Below, piece after piece: positions 19,857 through 30,942 of a DNA stretch of 64,000 nucleotides (positions are counted from its first letter, which is position 1; the number at the start of each line of letters is the position of its first letter). The notes under the pieces are model-generated. The model saw only the letters and a program-made list of their open reading frames with translations, was not told where the DNA came from and ran no database searches. The DNA lies in contig OW240921.1 of the NCBI GenBank assembly GCA_933207985.1, positions 93,800,649 through 93,864,648 on the forward strand. The letters run 5' to 3'. The position numbers were made by a program, and so were the translations under genes. This stretch comes from Pelobates cultripes. Taxonomy: Eukaryota > Chordata > Amphibia > Anura > Pelobatidae.

Positions 19857-21009
19857 AAAATAAACTAATAATTAGGTAACTTTTCTATTTTGCAGCTGAT
19901 GGCCTGGTACACAAGCATGTATTTCTTTCTCTATAGTATTTTATTGTACTACAGTAAACAATACAACAGTCACGTAACATTCATAGTATCGAAGACATAG
20001 ATATGTGGAGGTACAATCATAGGGATGTGCTTCTGGTGGAAATGATTAAATACATAATTACAGACACTAACAGGGATATTAACATAAAATCTGTGGGTAA
20101 CAAAAAATTATAAATATGGGATGCTTCACGCCTAATTGACTGAAAATATAAAACAAAGTATGGTGTGAGCACTTCGAGAGAAAAAACGACTAATAAACTA
20201 GAAACATTCTAGAAACATTCACACATTTTATATAATAAAGACGGAACATAGAAAATTGGTCATGTAATAAAATACCAATCAAGTTGTGCTAAATATACAC
20301 ACACTGACAATATATATCTTTTTAGTAAGCTGCTGTAGTCAGCCCCCTAAAGATCAAAAAGTAGCGGAAGATAAAACTCAATATTTAGCAACAAAATCAC
20401 CACTAGAAATGGAAACAATCTAACTAGGCACACCATACTTTTTGTTTTACTAACGGGGCTTATCACTAAAGTGAGAATTCAAGGTGAATTAAAAATTAAA
20501 TTTAAATTTAAGGCAAAAGTAGCCAAACTAATGGGATACTACTCTACTAAACCATTTAACAGTGATGCGGGACCCAGGACTTGCGGACTCTACACACCAT
20601 AATTTCAATAGCTCAAGTGGTTATGGTTCTACAGTGTCCTTTCCAAAGCATTAATATATTCAGTCGGCAATTAGCTTCATGCAGTTGTGTATCTTGGCAT
20701 GCTGTCTCTTGTGTCCCTCTGTTGTTGATGCATTTTTATTTCTACCTCTGGTACAGAAAATACAACATCTTTGAGTATGTATGTGTGCTTATCTGTCTGT
20801 GTACCCATTGGTATGACCCTGTGAGTATCGTATTTGTGTTTACGAGTTGTGATGGCAATTTTGGTTTCTTTGTACTGTTTGTTTTAACACTCTGGTCGTT
20901 TAGTGCTTCTTTTTTGCAGTCTCTTTATTTCTGAATTTTATTTAGTATTGTCGCTGTCTTGTGGCACAGATCTTCTCTTTCTACCTTTTTATTTTCATAG
21001 AGACCATTT
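19857..21009. other. Largely unique DNA; possible retroposon 3' end
   Basis: 19905-20100 starts CTATAGTATTTTATTGTACT and may be a decayed minus-strand LINE 3' end. The rest is AT-rich with no gene seen. A 117-codon open frame at 20581-20934 has no recognisable domain. Confidence 0.35.
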
Positions 21010-21245
21010 AAAAAAAATTTTTTTTTATTGTTCATCCAAAAGGTTACATGACATTTCATATGTAGAAAGTTATTCACATTATCCAGATGTATCAACCATC
21101 ACATTATTAACAGTGTCGACATTTGGGAAATGCACACGATCGTACAAGCATCACCATTAACACGTAGTCACAGTCTTCGTACCTATTAGAGCGGACATTA
21201 GTTTACATACCCCTAGAAGGTTGCATTTCTATTATGAGTGCATGG

Positions 21246-22230
21246 TCAAGGCATGGTAAACATTAATGCCCACTCCATCCTGTCAAACGCCTTTTTGGTG
21301 TCAACAAAGAGGAGCATGCTCTGTTTGGAGGCTGCTCGAGCAATGTGAATGAAATGTAATAGTTTGTCGGTGTTATTCTTTGCCTCCCTACCTGGTATGA
21401 ACCCCCGATTGATCTGGGTGTATAAGCATTTGCGGCAGTGTGCGGAGGCAATTAGCCAGTAGTTTGATGAATATCTTAAGATCAATATTGGTCAGAGATA
21501 TCGGGCGGAAGCTGCCACATTCTCTGGAGTCTTTCCCAGGTTTGGGTAGTAAGGTGATGTGTGCCTCTAGGGCTGAGTTCATCAATGTGTTTGTCGAGGT
21601 AAGGGAGTTAAAGGCCTTGAGGAAAGGCCTTTCACTCTGTATGGCTGTTTGGAGTCGGCCGGCTCAGGGAGCATGTAGCTGCCTGCCCCGGAGAACATAG
21701 AGGCAGCCGCCCTGGGGATGGCGCAGGCGGCCACCCTGGGGATGGTACAGGCGGCCGCCCTGGTTATCTTGGAGGTGGTAGGCTGGGGCAGCGCTGTGGC
21801 AGTGATCTTCCTGCAGTTCCTCTCTGCTCCCTTGCGCTGTGTAATGATGCCGGGAGCCAGAATATGACGTCATTTCGGCCCCGGTATCACTGCAGACAGT
21901 GTGAGGGAAAATTTTTATAATATTTGGCAGTGTAGCCATGTGGCCCTGGGCTTTTTCCTATTGGCATACTTTTTACTGCCATTTGGAATTCATCTTGCGT
22001 GATAGGTGCGTCAAATGTGAGCATTACATTTCCTGGGATGGGTGTTTTATTCTAGTAGAGAGAAAGTACTCCAATTCCATTTCAGAGGGGGGTTCTTCTC
22101 TTAAATTATACAGTTTAGAATAGAAGTCATGGAACTCTTTCATAATTTCTGGTAGTAATTGGGTCACCTCTCCTGAGGATTCTTTTATTTTGGCAATAAA
22201 GGTGGACTGTCCAATTTGTGTGAGTGCATT
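21246..22230 (-). pseudogene. LINE ORF2 reverse transcriptase, partial and interrupted
   Basis: The first piece, from 22230, reads through FYSKLYNLREEPPSEMELEY to PIGKSPGPHGYTAKYYKNF, the RT0/RT1 block. After the 258-bp interruption (21908-21651) it resumes with EAHITLLPKPGKD and FRPISLTNIDLKIFIKLLAN, then HPDQSG, RGFIPGREAKNNTDKLLH and the catalytic strand MLLFVDTKKAFDRMEW. The YxDD block and the rest of ORF2 are absent. Family assignment to the L1/Tx1 group is by these motifs. Confidence 0.85.
21651..21908. repeat. 258-bp patch copied from the neighbouring hAT element
   Basis: This block matches 22488-22745 over 258 bases with no length change and only a handful of mismatches. It interrupts the LINE RT frame, has no inverted ends and no target-site duplication, and includes the TGACGTCA core. 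Confidence 0.85.
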
Positions 22231-22238
22231 GCCTAACA

Positions 22239-23515
22239 CAGGGCTCGACAAATCCCGGGCGCCAGGTCGCCATGGTGACTACAAATTTTACCTTGGCGTC
22301 TGGGATTTGTCAGCCTTTTACCTAAAATGGCCGGCTGGGCAAACAATGAAGCTGGCCAGCTGCCTGCCCACAGGAGCATGGAGGTGGCCGGGTCAGGGAG
22401 CATTGTAGTTTCCTAAGCCAGTCGCCTCCATACAGCCCAGGGTCGGCCGGCTTAGGAAACTTTATAGCCAGCCGCCCTGGGCTGTATGGAGTCGGCCGGC
22501 TCAGGGAGCATGTAGCTGCCTGCCCCAGAGAACATAGGGGCAGCCGCCCTAGGGATGGCGCAGGCGGCCACCCTGGGGATGGTACAGGCGGCCGCCCTGG
22601 TTATCTTGGAGGTGGTAGGCTGGGGCAGCGCTGTGGCAGTGATCTTCCTGCAGTTCCTCTCTGCTCCCTCGCGCTGTGTAATGATGCCGGGAGCCGTAAT
22701 ATGACGTCATTTTGGCCCCGGTATCACTGCAGACAGTGTGAGGGAGCAGAGAGAAGCTGCAGGAACTCCCTTGCACACAGGAATAGCAGCCCCTCTGGAC
22801 CCCACGGAAAGTCCACTCAGCTCTCCCAAAGGTAGGGAGGCTGTGTGGATTAGAATTAAAAATATAAATGTTTGAGTGTTAGAGAAAATGTGTGTGTGTG
22901 TGTGTGTGTATATATGTCTGTCTGTATGTCTGTGTGTGTATATGTCTGTGTGTTTGTGTGTGTATGTATGTCTGTGTGTGTATATGTCTTTCTGTGTGTA
23001 TATGTCTCTCTCTGTGTGTGTGTGTATATGTCTGTGTGTGTATATGTACCTGTGTCAGTGTGTGTGTGTGTGTCTGTTTAGGTACCTGCCCCCTTTCCGA
23101 TCACATGATTGGTGTTTATACTCACCTTTTTTCCCACGCCGTGCTGGTTTCGCTGTTGCTTGTCCCGCCTCCATAGCTGAGATCTTAAAGATCTCAGCTA
23201 AGCCAATACGTTCCCATAAGAAAGCATTGGGAGGATATTACACATGTTCTCTATTGGTAACATTCAGCGCCTCCATGCAGAGCACTGATACAGGACTCTC
23301 TAGTGGCCGTCTGAGTGACTATCACTAGAGGTCTTAGTAGGCAGCAATGTAAACGCTGCCTTTTCTCTGAAAAGTCAGCGTTTACATTGAAAAGGCTACA
23401 GGGACAGGCTATAGGCATCAGAACAACTACATTAATCTTTAGTGGTCTCTTAAAAAAAATGTCTCCTAGCTTTTTTAGCTGGCTCCTAGATTCCAAGCAA
23501 ATTTGTCAAGCCCTG
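22239..23515. mobile_element. Non-autonomous hAT element in the LINE, 1277 bp
   Basis: The ends CAGGGCTCGACAAAT and ATTTGTCAAGCCCTG are inverted repeats. The 8-bp TSD is GCCTAACA at 22231-22238 and GGCTAACA at 23516-23523 (7 of 8). It is non-coding. It contains a GC-rich core with TGACGTCA (about 22702-22709), a splice-donor-like AAAG/GTAGGG (22828-22836) and a GT microsatellite (22890-23075). Confidence 0.88.
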
Positions 23516-23523
23516 GGCTAACA

Positions 23524-24545
23524 TCCTCCCACATTTGCCCCCTTGCGAATAGTAAGAGAATTCGGTGAGGAGTATTTTCCGCTTGATTTGAACATTTAGC
23601 AATTGTGTTAGTGTAGACCTTTTGTGGATAAGAGCTTTATAAATGTCTTTGCGTTTATGAGTTATCTCCAGTTGCCTAATTTCAGTAGTTAGTGATTTAA
23701 TTTGGGCCTCACTGACTTTTTCCGTTTCGATGAGAGAGTTGTAAAGAGTCCCCTAATTATGCACTTGTGTGCTTCCCAGGTGATGGGGGGATGTTATGGA
23801 TGGTGAACTATTTGTAAAGTAATTTTCCAGTGAGAGTTTGATTTGGGATATTACATTCTGATCGTTTAATAATAGGTCATTCAATTTCCATCGGAATGAT
23901 TTTATCGGCACAGACGGTATTTGAATGGCAAGAGACAGGGGTGCGTGATCCGAACCATATGTACACGATTGGATGAGGTGGAGAAACCTGTGGGGTAACA
24001 GGAATAGATCAATCCTGGAGTAGGTACCAGTTGTGGGGGAATAAGTAGTCTCTTGTGTGAGGGTGTGAGACGTGCCAAATATCATACAGTTGTGACGTGT
24101 CTAGAAACTGGTTCATCTGTTGATGTGCAGATGTTTGGTCTGTGTGTATGCCAGATGTAGTGTCAAGTGTAGAATCCAGAGAGGTGTTCAAGTTCCCACC
24201 CATAATCAAAATCCCCTCCACAAAATTGTCAATAGATTGCAGAAATCGTCTTAGGGATTTACACTGGCGTCTGTTTGGAAGATACACGTTTATGAACGTA
24301 ACCATATTGTGACCTATCAAACTCTTCACCATTACCAATCTGCCATTATCATGACTTTCGTGATTAACATAGGTAAAGGGAACCTGTGAGGAAATCAGAA
24401 TGGCTACTCCTTGTGCTTTGGCCTCTGTGTAATTACTGAAATATCCATATAGGAATTTGCAATTATAAAATTTGGGAGCAGAGCTTTTCTGAAAGTGTGT
24501 TTCTTGTAGCGCCCCAGTGGGAGAGGCAAAGGCTTTGAGTTAGTG
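23524..24545 (-). pseudogene. LINE ORF2 apurinic-like endonuclease domain, decayed
   Basis: Readable pieces include LQETHFQKS, then INVYLPNRRQCKSLRRFL, then ILIMGGNLNTSLDS, and finally YGSDHAPLSL. These are the L1 endonuclease blocks in order: QETH, the NVY strand, the GDFN-type catalytic block and the SDH active-site motif. The catalytic GDFN block here reads GNLN, so the key Asp is lost in addition to stops and frame changes. The domain nicks target DNA to prime reverse transcription in active LINEs. Confidence 0.8.
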
Positions 24546-24906
24546 CAGCGTCCCCATGAGCAGCAGTCCGTGGTATAATAATTTTCTGTCAATGTGGATT
24601 CGGTTGTAGTGGTGTTAGTTTAGTCCCTTAGCGGTTAGCCCCTTTCCCTCTTGGAGACAATGGGATTGAAGCTGCTTCTCCCAGTTAATTTCTTCTCTTC
24701 ATGGGAACCCGTTGGCAGCATGGTCTCTTTGCCAGTTGTGGTGCTGGTGTTGGTAGCATCGGGCCATACCAGTCTTGAATGTGTACCGCTGGTAAGTCCA
24801 AAGCCTGCAGAAATGCTGGAACATCTATGATGGATTGTTTGGAATGTACTGATCCTCTGTGGGACACGCTGAGAGCAAAAGAGAAGCCCCATCTGTATCG
24901 TAGATT

Positions 24907-25720
24907 TCATGCCCTGAGATTATCAGTGATAGGCTTGAGTGCTCGCCTGGCCTGGAGAGTCATCCAGGATAAATCTGGATAAATAGAGATCGGTGCCTCA
25001 TGGTAGAGTAGAGGTTGGGAGGATTGTCGAAGGGCTCTAAGAATGTCCTTCTTGCAGGTGTAATAGTGGAGGCGGCAGATCACATCCCTTGGCCTGTCCA
25101 TCTGGGCCCCTCCAGGTTGGAGAGCTCTGTGTGCTCTGTCCAATATGATCGGCGCATCGATGGGTCTCTCCAGTATAAGGTTGAATAATTCTTGCAGGGT
25201 GTTTGACAAGTTTTCCTGTTCCTTTTCAGGGAGCCCTTTTATTCTTAGGTTATTTCGGCAACCCCTGTTGTCGAGGTCATCAAAGGACTTTTGCAGGGCG
25301 GAAAGGTGAGTTTCATGAGCTTCCATAATTTCATGGATGTGTTGGATTTGGAAGTATGTGGTGTCTCTGTTGTCCTCCAATGTGTAGACCCTGTGAATTT
25401 GATGTCGCATACAGCTTGGATTGAAAGGAAACCTTAAATTTCCCTAGCATTTTAGCCAGGTCTTGTTTGGATGGTAAGGTTTTTAAGATTTCTCTTAATT
25501 TCAAGTTGGCATGTAGGTAGGAGTGCTCGGATTCTCCCAGGCTGGACGGTGGAGTGGTGAAACACCTGGTGACTCCTGTGCCATTTTGGGGCCTACCATC
25601 GATTTGTGTGGATCTGTTTGAGCCCTAAAGTATTTGGTGAGCTCACCCAATGCCGGGGTTTTGCTGGATGATTGTTGAGATGACGTTGTTCTTTAAGGGT
25701 GCCCCATTATGTAATGTAAG
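24907..25720 (-). pseudogene. LINE ORF1 (RNA-binding protein), decayed
   Basis: The C-terminal 167 codons (24907-25410) are open and read through LDNRGCRNNLRIKGLPEKEQ, then ILDRAHRALQPGG-x-x-DRPRDVICR. This is the RRM domain of L1-type ORF1p, preceded by a coiled-coil-like helix (TYFQIQHIHEIMEAHETHLS). Further upstream to about 25720 the frame is readable with stops (PALGELTKYFRAQTDP). ORF1p coats LINE RNA and is needed for retrotransposition. Beyond 24907 the frame decays. Confidence 0.8.
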
Positions 25721-25820
25721 CCCGATGTTTGCGGATTATATTCCCTTTTGTACGGAGCTCTGTTAAGATGTGTCAGTGTGGGTCAGTGGTTAGCTCTGCC
25801 CCCATAGAGGTCATTTTTAT

Positions 25821-26102
25821 GATTATACTTATCCTATTTTTATTCTCTCTTGTTTTTCTTGAGGTCTCATTCTGCATTACTGCACGCTATACATAATGTT
25901 CAGCTCACGCTCTCCCACTCAATTGACTACTTTTGTATTGTACTTCTTCTTACCTACTTCATTTACTTTCAATATTTCTATTAACCACTTTGTCACTATT
26001 GTAGCTCCCTTTTAAGTAGCATTTCTTTATATTATTTCCTCTGATTCTATAGTGTACCGCTTCTGCAAAGATTACTCAAACTGTCTCTCTGGTGTTCCCT
26101 TA
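25821..26102. other. Unique AT-rich DNA
   Basis: Nothing recognised between the LINE and the next MITE. Confidence 0.4.
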
Positions 26103-26673
26103 TTAAAGGAACACTGTAAGGTCAGAAACACAAACATGTATTCCTGACCCTATAGTGTTAAACCCACCATTTAGGTGGCTTGCCTCTCCTCAGCCCCCTG
26201 AAAAGGAAGTAAAACTCACCTTATTTCCAGCGCCCCGCTGGTCCGTCGGCGCTGGACCTGCCTCAGGTCTGCCTCCTTGATGACATCATCAGAATAGCCA
26301 CAGGGAAAGGTTTGGATTGGCTAAAATCGGCAAGGAGGTGGGATGGGGGTGGACCAAAAGCTGTTTTAGCCAGTCAGCACTTCTTCATAGAGATGCGTTG
26401 AATCAGTGCATCTCTGAGGAAAAGTAAGCGCCCCCATGCAGACCGTGGAGACACTGAATGGCAGGTCTGCTTACTGTACAGCACTGAGCCAGGAAGCACC
26501 TCCAGTGGCCATCTGAGGAGTGGCCACTTGGAGGTGTCCCTAGGGGCAATGTAAACACTGCCTTTTCTCTGAAAAGGCAGTGTTTAAATGAAAATGCATG
26601 AAAGCAATGATTATACTCACCAGAACAAATACATTAAGCTGTAGCTATTCTGGTGACTAGAGTGTCCCTTTAA
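26103..26673. mobile_element. piggyBac-type MITE, TTAA ends
   Basis: TTAAAGGAACACTGTAAGG and CTAGAGTGTCCCTTTAA are inverted termini with the TTAA target. The interior closely resembles 12933-13461. Non-coding. Confidence 0.85.
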
Positions 26674-26920
26674 CATTTATCACTCATATTGGGATGTCCT
26701 TATTCGTTGATTTGAACTTCTGTCTTTGTGGGTTACTCTTTACTCTATTGCTCCAGCTACCACAAATGACAGCTGATGGGATCAACTAAAAGCTCTCTCT
26801 TTTACCACATTTTGACTTTCTCCAATGCATACATAAAAAAGTACCCCTTGCTTTGTCTTATTTATTTCTTATAATTGTGTTTGAATGCCAGTTAAATTCC
26901 AGTGCAATAAATATGTTTTT

Positions 26921-27012
26921 CATAAAGAGTCTTTGTATGTAATGTTTGCATTGGAAGTAACATTTTCATAAAGAGTCTTTGTATGTAATGTTTGCATTGG
27001 AAGTAACATTTG
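26921..27012. repeat. Tandem duplication of a 46-bp unit (two copies)
   Basis: CATAAAGAGTCTTTGTATGT... begins at 26921 and again at 26967, and the two copies are identical over their length. This is a recent direct duplication just beside the Tc1 remnant. Confidence 0.9.
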
Positions 27013-27016
27013 AAGA

Positions 27017-27510
27017 TACACTTATCAGCGACAACATTAAAACCACCTGCCTAATATTGTGTAGGTCCCCCCTCATGCTGGCAAAACAGTTCTGATGCAT
27101 CGAGGCATGAACTCCACAGGTCCTCTGAACGTGTCCTGTGGTATCTGGCAGCTGTTCCTTTAAGTCCTGCAAGTTGGAGGTGGGGCCTACAGATGCTCAA
27201 TCCGATTGAGATTTGGAGGCCAAGGCAACAGCTTGAACTCTGTCATGTTACTCAAACCATTCCTAAACATTTTTTTGCAGAATGCATTACACCAACAATC
27301 TCTAGGTAGGTGGTATGTGTCAAAGTTGCATCCACATGAATGCCAGGACCCAAGGTTTCCCAGTAGAACATTGCCCAGAGCATAAAACTGGCTTCACCAG
27401 CCTACTTTCTCTGCCTTCTTCCCATAGTGAATCCTGCTGCCATCTCTTCCTCAATCAAACATGGTCAGGTATGACCACACCACGGAAAAGTTATTCCTTT
27501 GACTGATTGG
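27017..27510 (-). mobile_element. Tc1/mariner remnant, minus strand
   Basis: The right edge of the minus-strand element shows the familiar Tc1 end CACTTATCAGCGACAACATT, then AAAACCACCTGCCTAATATT. The minus-strand translation retains Tc1-like C-terminal phrases (PDTTGHVQRT, IRQVVLML) with stops. The 5' half is missing. It is a different family from the element at 54553. Confidence 0.7.
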
Positions 27511-28139
27511 AGCTACAAATGGGTTGGATTAGTTTTTTTTTCTGCTTTTTTGTATCTATATTTATCAATGTATTTGAAAATAATAATAATACATATACAA
27601 TAATTAAATCACAAATCACAAAAAAGATGCAGAATAGGAAGTAGATTAAATTGTATTTATTGAAATGTTACAAATGTGAATATTTATTAATAAACCATAT
27701 CAAAGTATTTTATAAATACAAAAAAATAAAATAAGAATGAAACCGACAGATGCACAGTAGATCACTGGTTATGTGTATATTTTTTTTATCCTTCTGTCTT
27801 CATTATTAACCAATTCAGAGTCCAAGCTACAATAATGCATAATTGTTGGGTAAGGTCAAGAAGTCAGTCTCTACAAATGGGTGTCAAATTGGATGCATTT
27901 AAAAACACACTGCAAATTGGAATTTACCCATTCCTCAAAAAATGCATTGGTAAAATAATGAATTAAAATATTTGTATAAGCAATAAATAAACAAAATATA
28001 TATAATTGTAATTTTAGTGAAGCAAAATGGAAAAGGTATTTTTTTACATCACCTCCAAGTCAGGCCAGGCATGTCTGTTCCCATGTGAATATGTGTGTAT
28101 GAGCTGTGTACTGGGCTTACTCTGTCAAATGTGTGTAAA
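27511..28139. other. Unique AT-rich DNA
   Basis: No gene or repeat recognised. Long A/T-rich runs. Confidence 0.4.
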
Positions 28140-28702
28140 TTAAAGGGACACTATAGTCACCAGAAGCTTAAAAGGATTCCCCAGTGCCAGGAAAACATGT
28201 TAGTTTTCCTGGCACTGCAGGACCATGGAGTGCCCCTCTCCCTCCCACCTCCCATCCCAAGTTGCTGAAGGGGTTAAAACTCCTTCAGTGACTTACCGGA
28301 GTCCAGCGCCAATGTCCCTCGGTGCTGGTCAGGTTCCACCTATTCTCCGCCTACTCTCCTCCCCCGCCAGCTGATGGGGGAGACCTAATGCGCATGTGCA
28401 CGCACATTAGTCCTCCCCATAGGACAGCGTTACTAAATGCTTTCCTATGGGGTTTTTGGTGATGCTGGATGTCCTCACATAGCGTGAGGGCGTCCAGCGT
28501 TGCTTAAAACAATTTTGGTGTTCTAAGAACACGGAAGTCCCTCTAGTGGCTGTCTGATAGACAGCCACTAGAGGAGGACTTAACTCTGCAATGTAAATAT
28601 TGCAGTCAATAATTACACTTGCAGGGTTAAGGGTAGTGGGAGTTGGCACCCAGACCACAACAATGGGCAGAAGTGGTCTGGGTGCCTGGAGTGTCCCTTT
28701 AA
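28140..28702. mobile_element. piggyBac-type MITE, TTAA ends
   Basis: TTAAAGGGACACTATAGTCA at the left and GCCTGGAGTGTCCCTTTAA at the right. The interior has GCTTTCCTATGGGG and CTAGTGGCTGTC..., shared with 45323-45767. It also has an inner hairpin, CCTCTAGTGGCTGTCT/AGACAGCCACTAGAGG. Confidence 0.85.
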
Positions 28703-28739
28703 TGTAGTAGTTCTAGTGTGTATAGTTTTTCTCTTCAGG

Positions 28740-29263
28740 ATTTTTAATGTAAACACAGCCTTTTAAGAGAAAAAGGCAGTGTTTACATTTCTGCCTGGTA
28801 ACACCTCCAGTGGCAGTCACTCAGACGGCAACTAGAGGTGCTTACTGGGTCATTGCTGCACAGTGTGCAGCACTGCCGTTCATCATCTTCACGCTCTGCA
28901 TGGAAGTCTGAACTGTCCCCATAGAGATGCATTGATTCAATGCATGAGGAGATGCTGATTGGTGCAGCATCGCTTCTATGAGGAGATGCTGATTGGTGCA
29001 GGGGCTTTGCCGCTCATGCGCAATAGCCTCTTAATGCTTTCCTATGGGAACACATTGTATTGACTGAGATTGTCAAATTTTATAAACTCAGCCAAGAAGT
29101 CAGAGTGGGGCCAGCCACAACAAGAAATTAACTGAGTTTTACACTTATTTAGCAGAGGCAAAGGGCGTACGGGGGGGGAGAGGTCGGTGGCCTAAATGGT
29201 GCATCTAGAACTATAGTGTCAGGAGTAAATGCTTGTATTCCTGACACTATAGTGCTCCTTTAA
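28740..29263. mobile_element. piggyBac-type MITE, left end truncated
   Basis: The right end CACTATAGTGCTCCTTTAA is intact. The interior matches 12933-13461 and 26103-26673 in reverse orientation (AAAAGGCAGTGTTTACATT, GCATGGAAGTCTGA). A tandem 30-base duplicate, GAGGAGATGCTGATTGGTGC, occurs at about 28947-28999. The left terminus is not visible. Confidence 0.65.
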
Positions 29264-29266
29264 CTA

Positions 29267-29272
29267 TTTATT
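29267..29272 (-). terminator. ANKRD65: Candidate ANKRD65 poly(A) signal
   Basis: The minus strand reads AATAAA here, about 215 bases downstream of the ANKRD65 stop codon and just outside the neighbouring MITE. It is the first canonical signal I see after the stop. Confidence 0.35.
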
Positions 29273-29487
29273 GCAGTAGCTCAAATAGTTAAAGTGCCAC
29301 ATATTGATGTCACATTGACTCAGTGTAAAAAAAAAAACACATTTTTCCACCACAACATATAGGTAGCTTTTAATTTCTGGAACCATAATTTATACCCAGG
29401 TCACCTTACACAGATGCCATATCCTGACATGTCACGTAAGCAATGTGATCAGTCTACATAAGTTAAAAAAAGTAGTTTTCGCTTGTT

Positions 29488-29736
29488 TCAGTTTCCATTT
29501 TCTACAATTGGTTCCATGTCCTGTAAATAATTGGATATGGCATTGTGTCCCAACATAGCCGCTCTCTGCATTGGAGTCAGACCCAAGCTATCAATTTGTT
29601 TCAGAGAAGCTCCATTCTGGACAAGCAGCTGTACAACGCCAAGGTGACCTCCACCTGCAGCTTTGTGTAACGCTGTGCGTCCATGTTTATCTGCCACGTC
29701 AATTTGGGCTTTTTTTCCCAATAGAACTTGGATGAC
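29488..29736 (-). CDS. ANKRD65: ANKRD65 last coding exon (ankyrin repeats 7-9, stop)
   Basis: The exon follows a strong acceptor (TTTTCTCCTCCTAG, AG at 29738-29737) in phase 0. It encodes 82 residues: VIQVLLGKKAQIDVADKHGR completes one ankyrin repeat, then TALHKAAGGGHLGVVQLLVQ and TPMQRAAMLGHNAISNYLQ follow, and the frame ends at TGA 29490-29488. The phrases match mammalian ANKRD65 (LLGHGAD...DRHGRSALHRAA...GLTPL). The frog protein ends one to two repeats earlier than the 399-residue human protein. Full product: 65 + 1 + 183 + 82 = 331 residues, about nine ankyrin repeats, no signal peptide or membrane span. Its molecular role is not established. Confidence 0.85.
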   Translation of the reverse strand, partial: VIQVLLGKKAQIDVADKHGRTALHKAAGGGHLGVVQLLVQNGASLKQIDSLGLTPMQRAAMLGHNAISNYLQDMEPIVENGN

Positions 29737-29743
29737 CTAGGAG

Positions 29744-30575
29744 GAGAAAATAGAGTAAAATGGAAATCAAACAAAAATGGCTAGATTTAGCAATTACAGA
29801 GACCATATCTCTTTATTAAATAGTTAAGCAAATCAAATCGCAATAGTATTAATTCTTTATTAGTGCCGTATAGCTCTGCCTTATAATAACACAAAGACAT
29901 ACTAAAAACATGACACTTTGTTATGTAAATCTCCCCCAACCCCCAAATAAAACATATTATTAAGAGGTGTGTTGGTGCCTTGTGTGATAATGTAGGAATA
30001 CGCGTCATCACATTCCCATGATACCACAAAGAACTTCACACTGTAAATTTCACTTGCATTAACTCTAGGATTATATGGTAGAGGTGAGGTGAGGAGAAAA
30101 CGATGGCTTAAGATTTGAACAGAATTATTGGTCAAAAAAGAGCAGTGAGGGAGTCAGGTGGTAGCTAGAGTCTAAGCCAGTGGTTCTCAACTCATTCCTA
30201 AAAGAGCAACTACAGTCCTGAATTTAGGCATTCTCCAATTCTATTTCTATGGGAATACTGACAAAACCTGGACCATTTTGTCTTGAGGATTTGGGAAAAA
30301 GTCTTCACCATAGCAACCAGAACTGGACAGTATAAAAGGCATGCACATTTAATCCGTGGTCATCCTAAGTGGGTTAGAAATAAGCAATAGTGGTGGTGGT
30401 GGTTGGAGATGAACATGGAAAAGTGTGTTGGAGTAGTCATTCAGATTGCACATGAATGGGGTGCGTTAGGAATATTATGTATAGGGATAGAGTTTGGTTA
30501 AATTTAGTATTGGGACACATGAGATGTTAAGTTTTTAAGAGGAGTTAAACATAGGATTAAGGCAAAGGATTTATT
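29744..30575. other. ANKRD65 intron, unique DNA
   Basis: No element with clear ends. Short open frames on the minus strand have no recognisable domain. The intron spans 29737-31929. Confidence 0.4.
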
Positions 30576-30942
30576 TTAAGCGGCACTGTCACGATATACT
30601 TACCTTTCCCCAATTGCTTCCTCTTCTCTTCTCTTTCCTACTCTGTCGTTCTTTTTTTAATTTTTTTCGTTTATTTCTAACTAAAAACATAAGACAAAGT
30701 AGGGACCTCTTTGTCTTATGTATTTTTCCTACGCCTGACTTACTTAGACACTGGGAGGAGAGCGATGGCTGCAGAGAATTGGCTCTGTCAATCCTCCATA
30801 AACCTCAATGCTCGTGGGTACAGCAAGAAGACCTGCTGGAGAAAGATGGCGGCACCTGCGAGGGACAGGTTCAGGTAAGTAGAACTCACCTTTTCCTGTC
30901 CACCAGCCACCGTATCCCCATTGGGAGACAGTGCCGCTTTAA
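30576..30942. mobile_element. piggyBac-type MITE in ANKRD65 intron
   Basis: TTAAGCGGCACTGTC and GACAGTGCCGCTTTAA are near-perfect inverted termini with TTAA at each end, 367 bp apart. The termini differ from the ACTATAG family, so this is a separate family. Non-coding. Confidence 0.85.

Larger units (their letters stand above)
21010..25820 (-). mobile_element. L1-type LINE, decayed, interrupted twice
   Basis: Read on the minus strand the order is 5' region (about 25820), ORF1 (about 25720-24907), ORF2 endonuclease (about 24545-23524), ORF2 RT part (22230-21246), a short 3' region and poly(A) (AATAAA then A-run, about 21030-21010). A 1277-bp hAT element (22239-23515) and a 258-bp patch (21651-21908) interrupt ORF2. 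RT motifs after the first catalytic Asp block are missing, so an internal deletion joins RT to the 3' end. Many stops and frameshifts make it inactive. Confidence 0.85.

Noticed and set aside
20581..20934. 117-codon plus-strand open frame rich in Phe/Leu/Cys
   Set aside because: The apparent hydrophobic segments reflect T-rich DNA. There is no conserved motif.
22872..23328. Plus-strand open frame of 150 codons, Cys/Val-rich start
   Set aside because: It begins in a GT microsatellite and continues into hAT interior without any domain.
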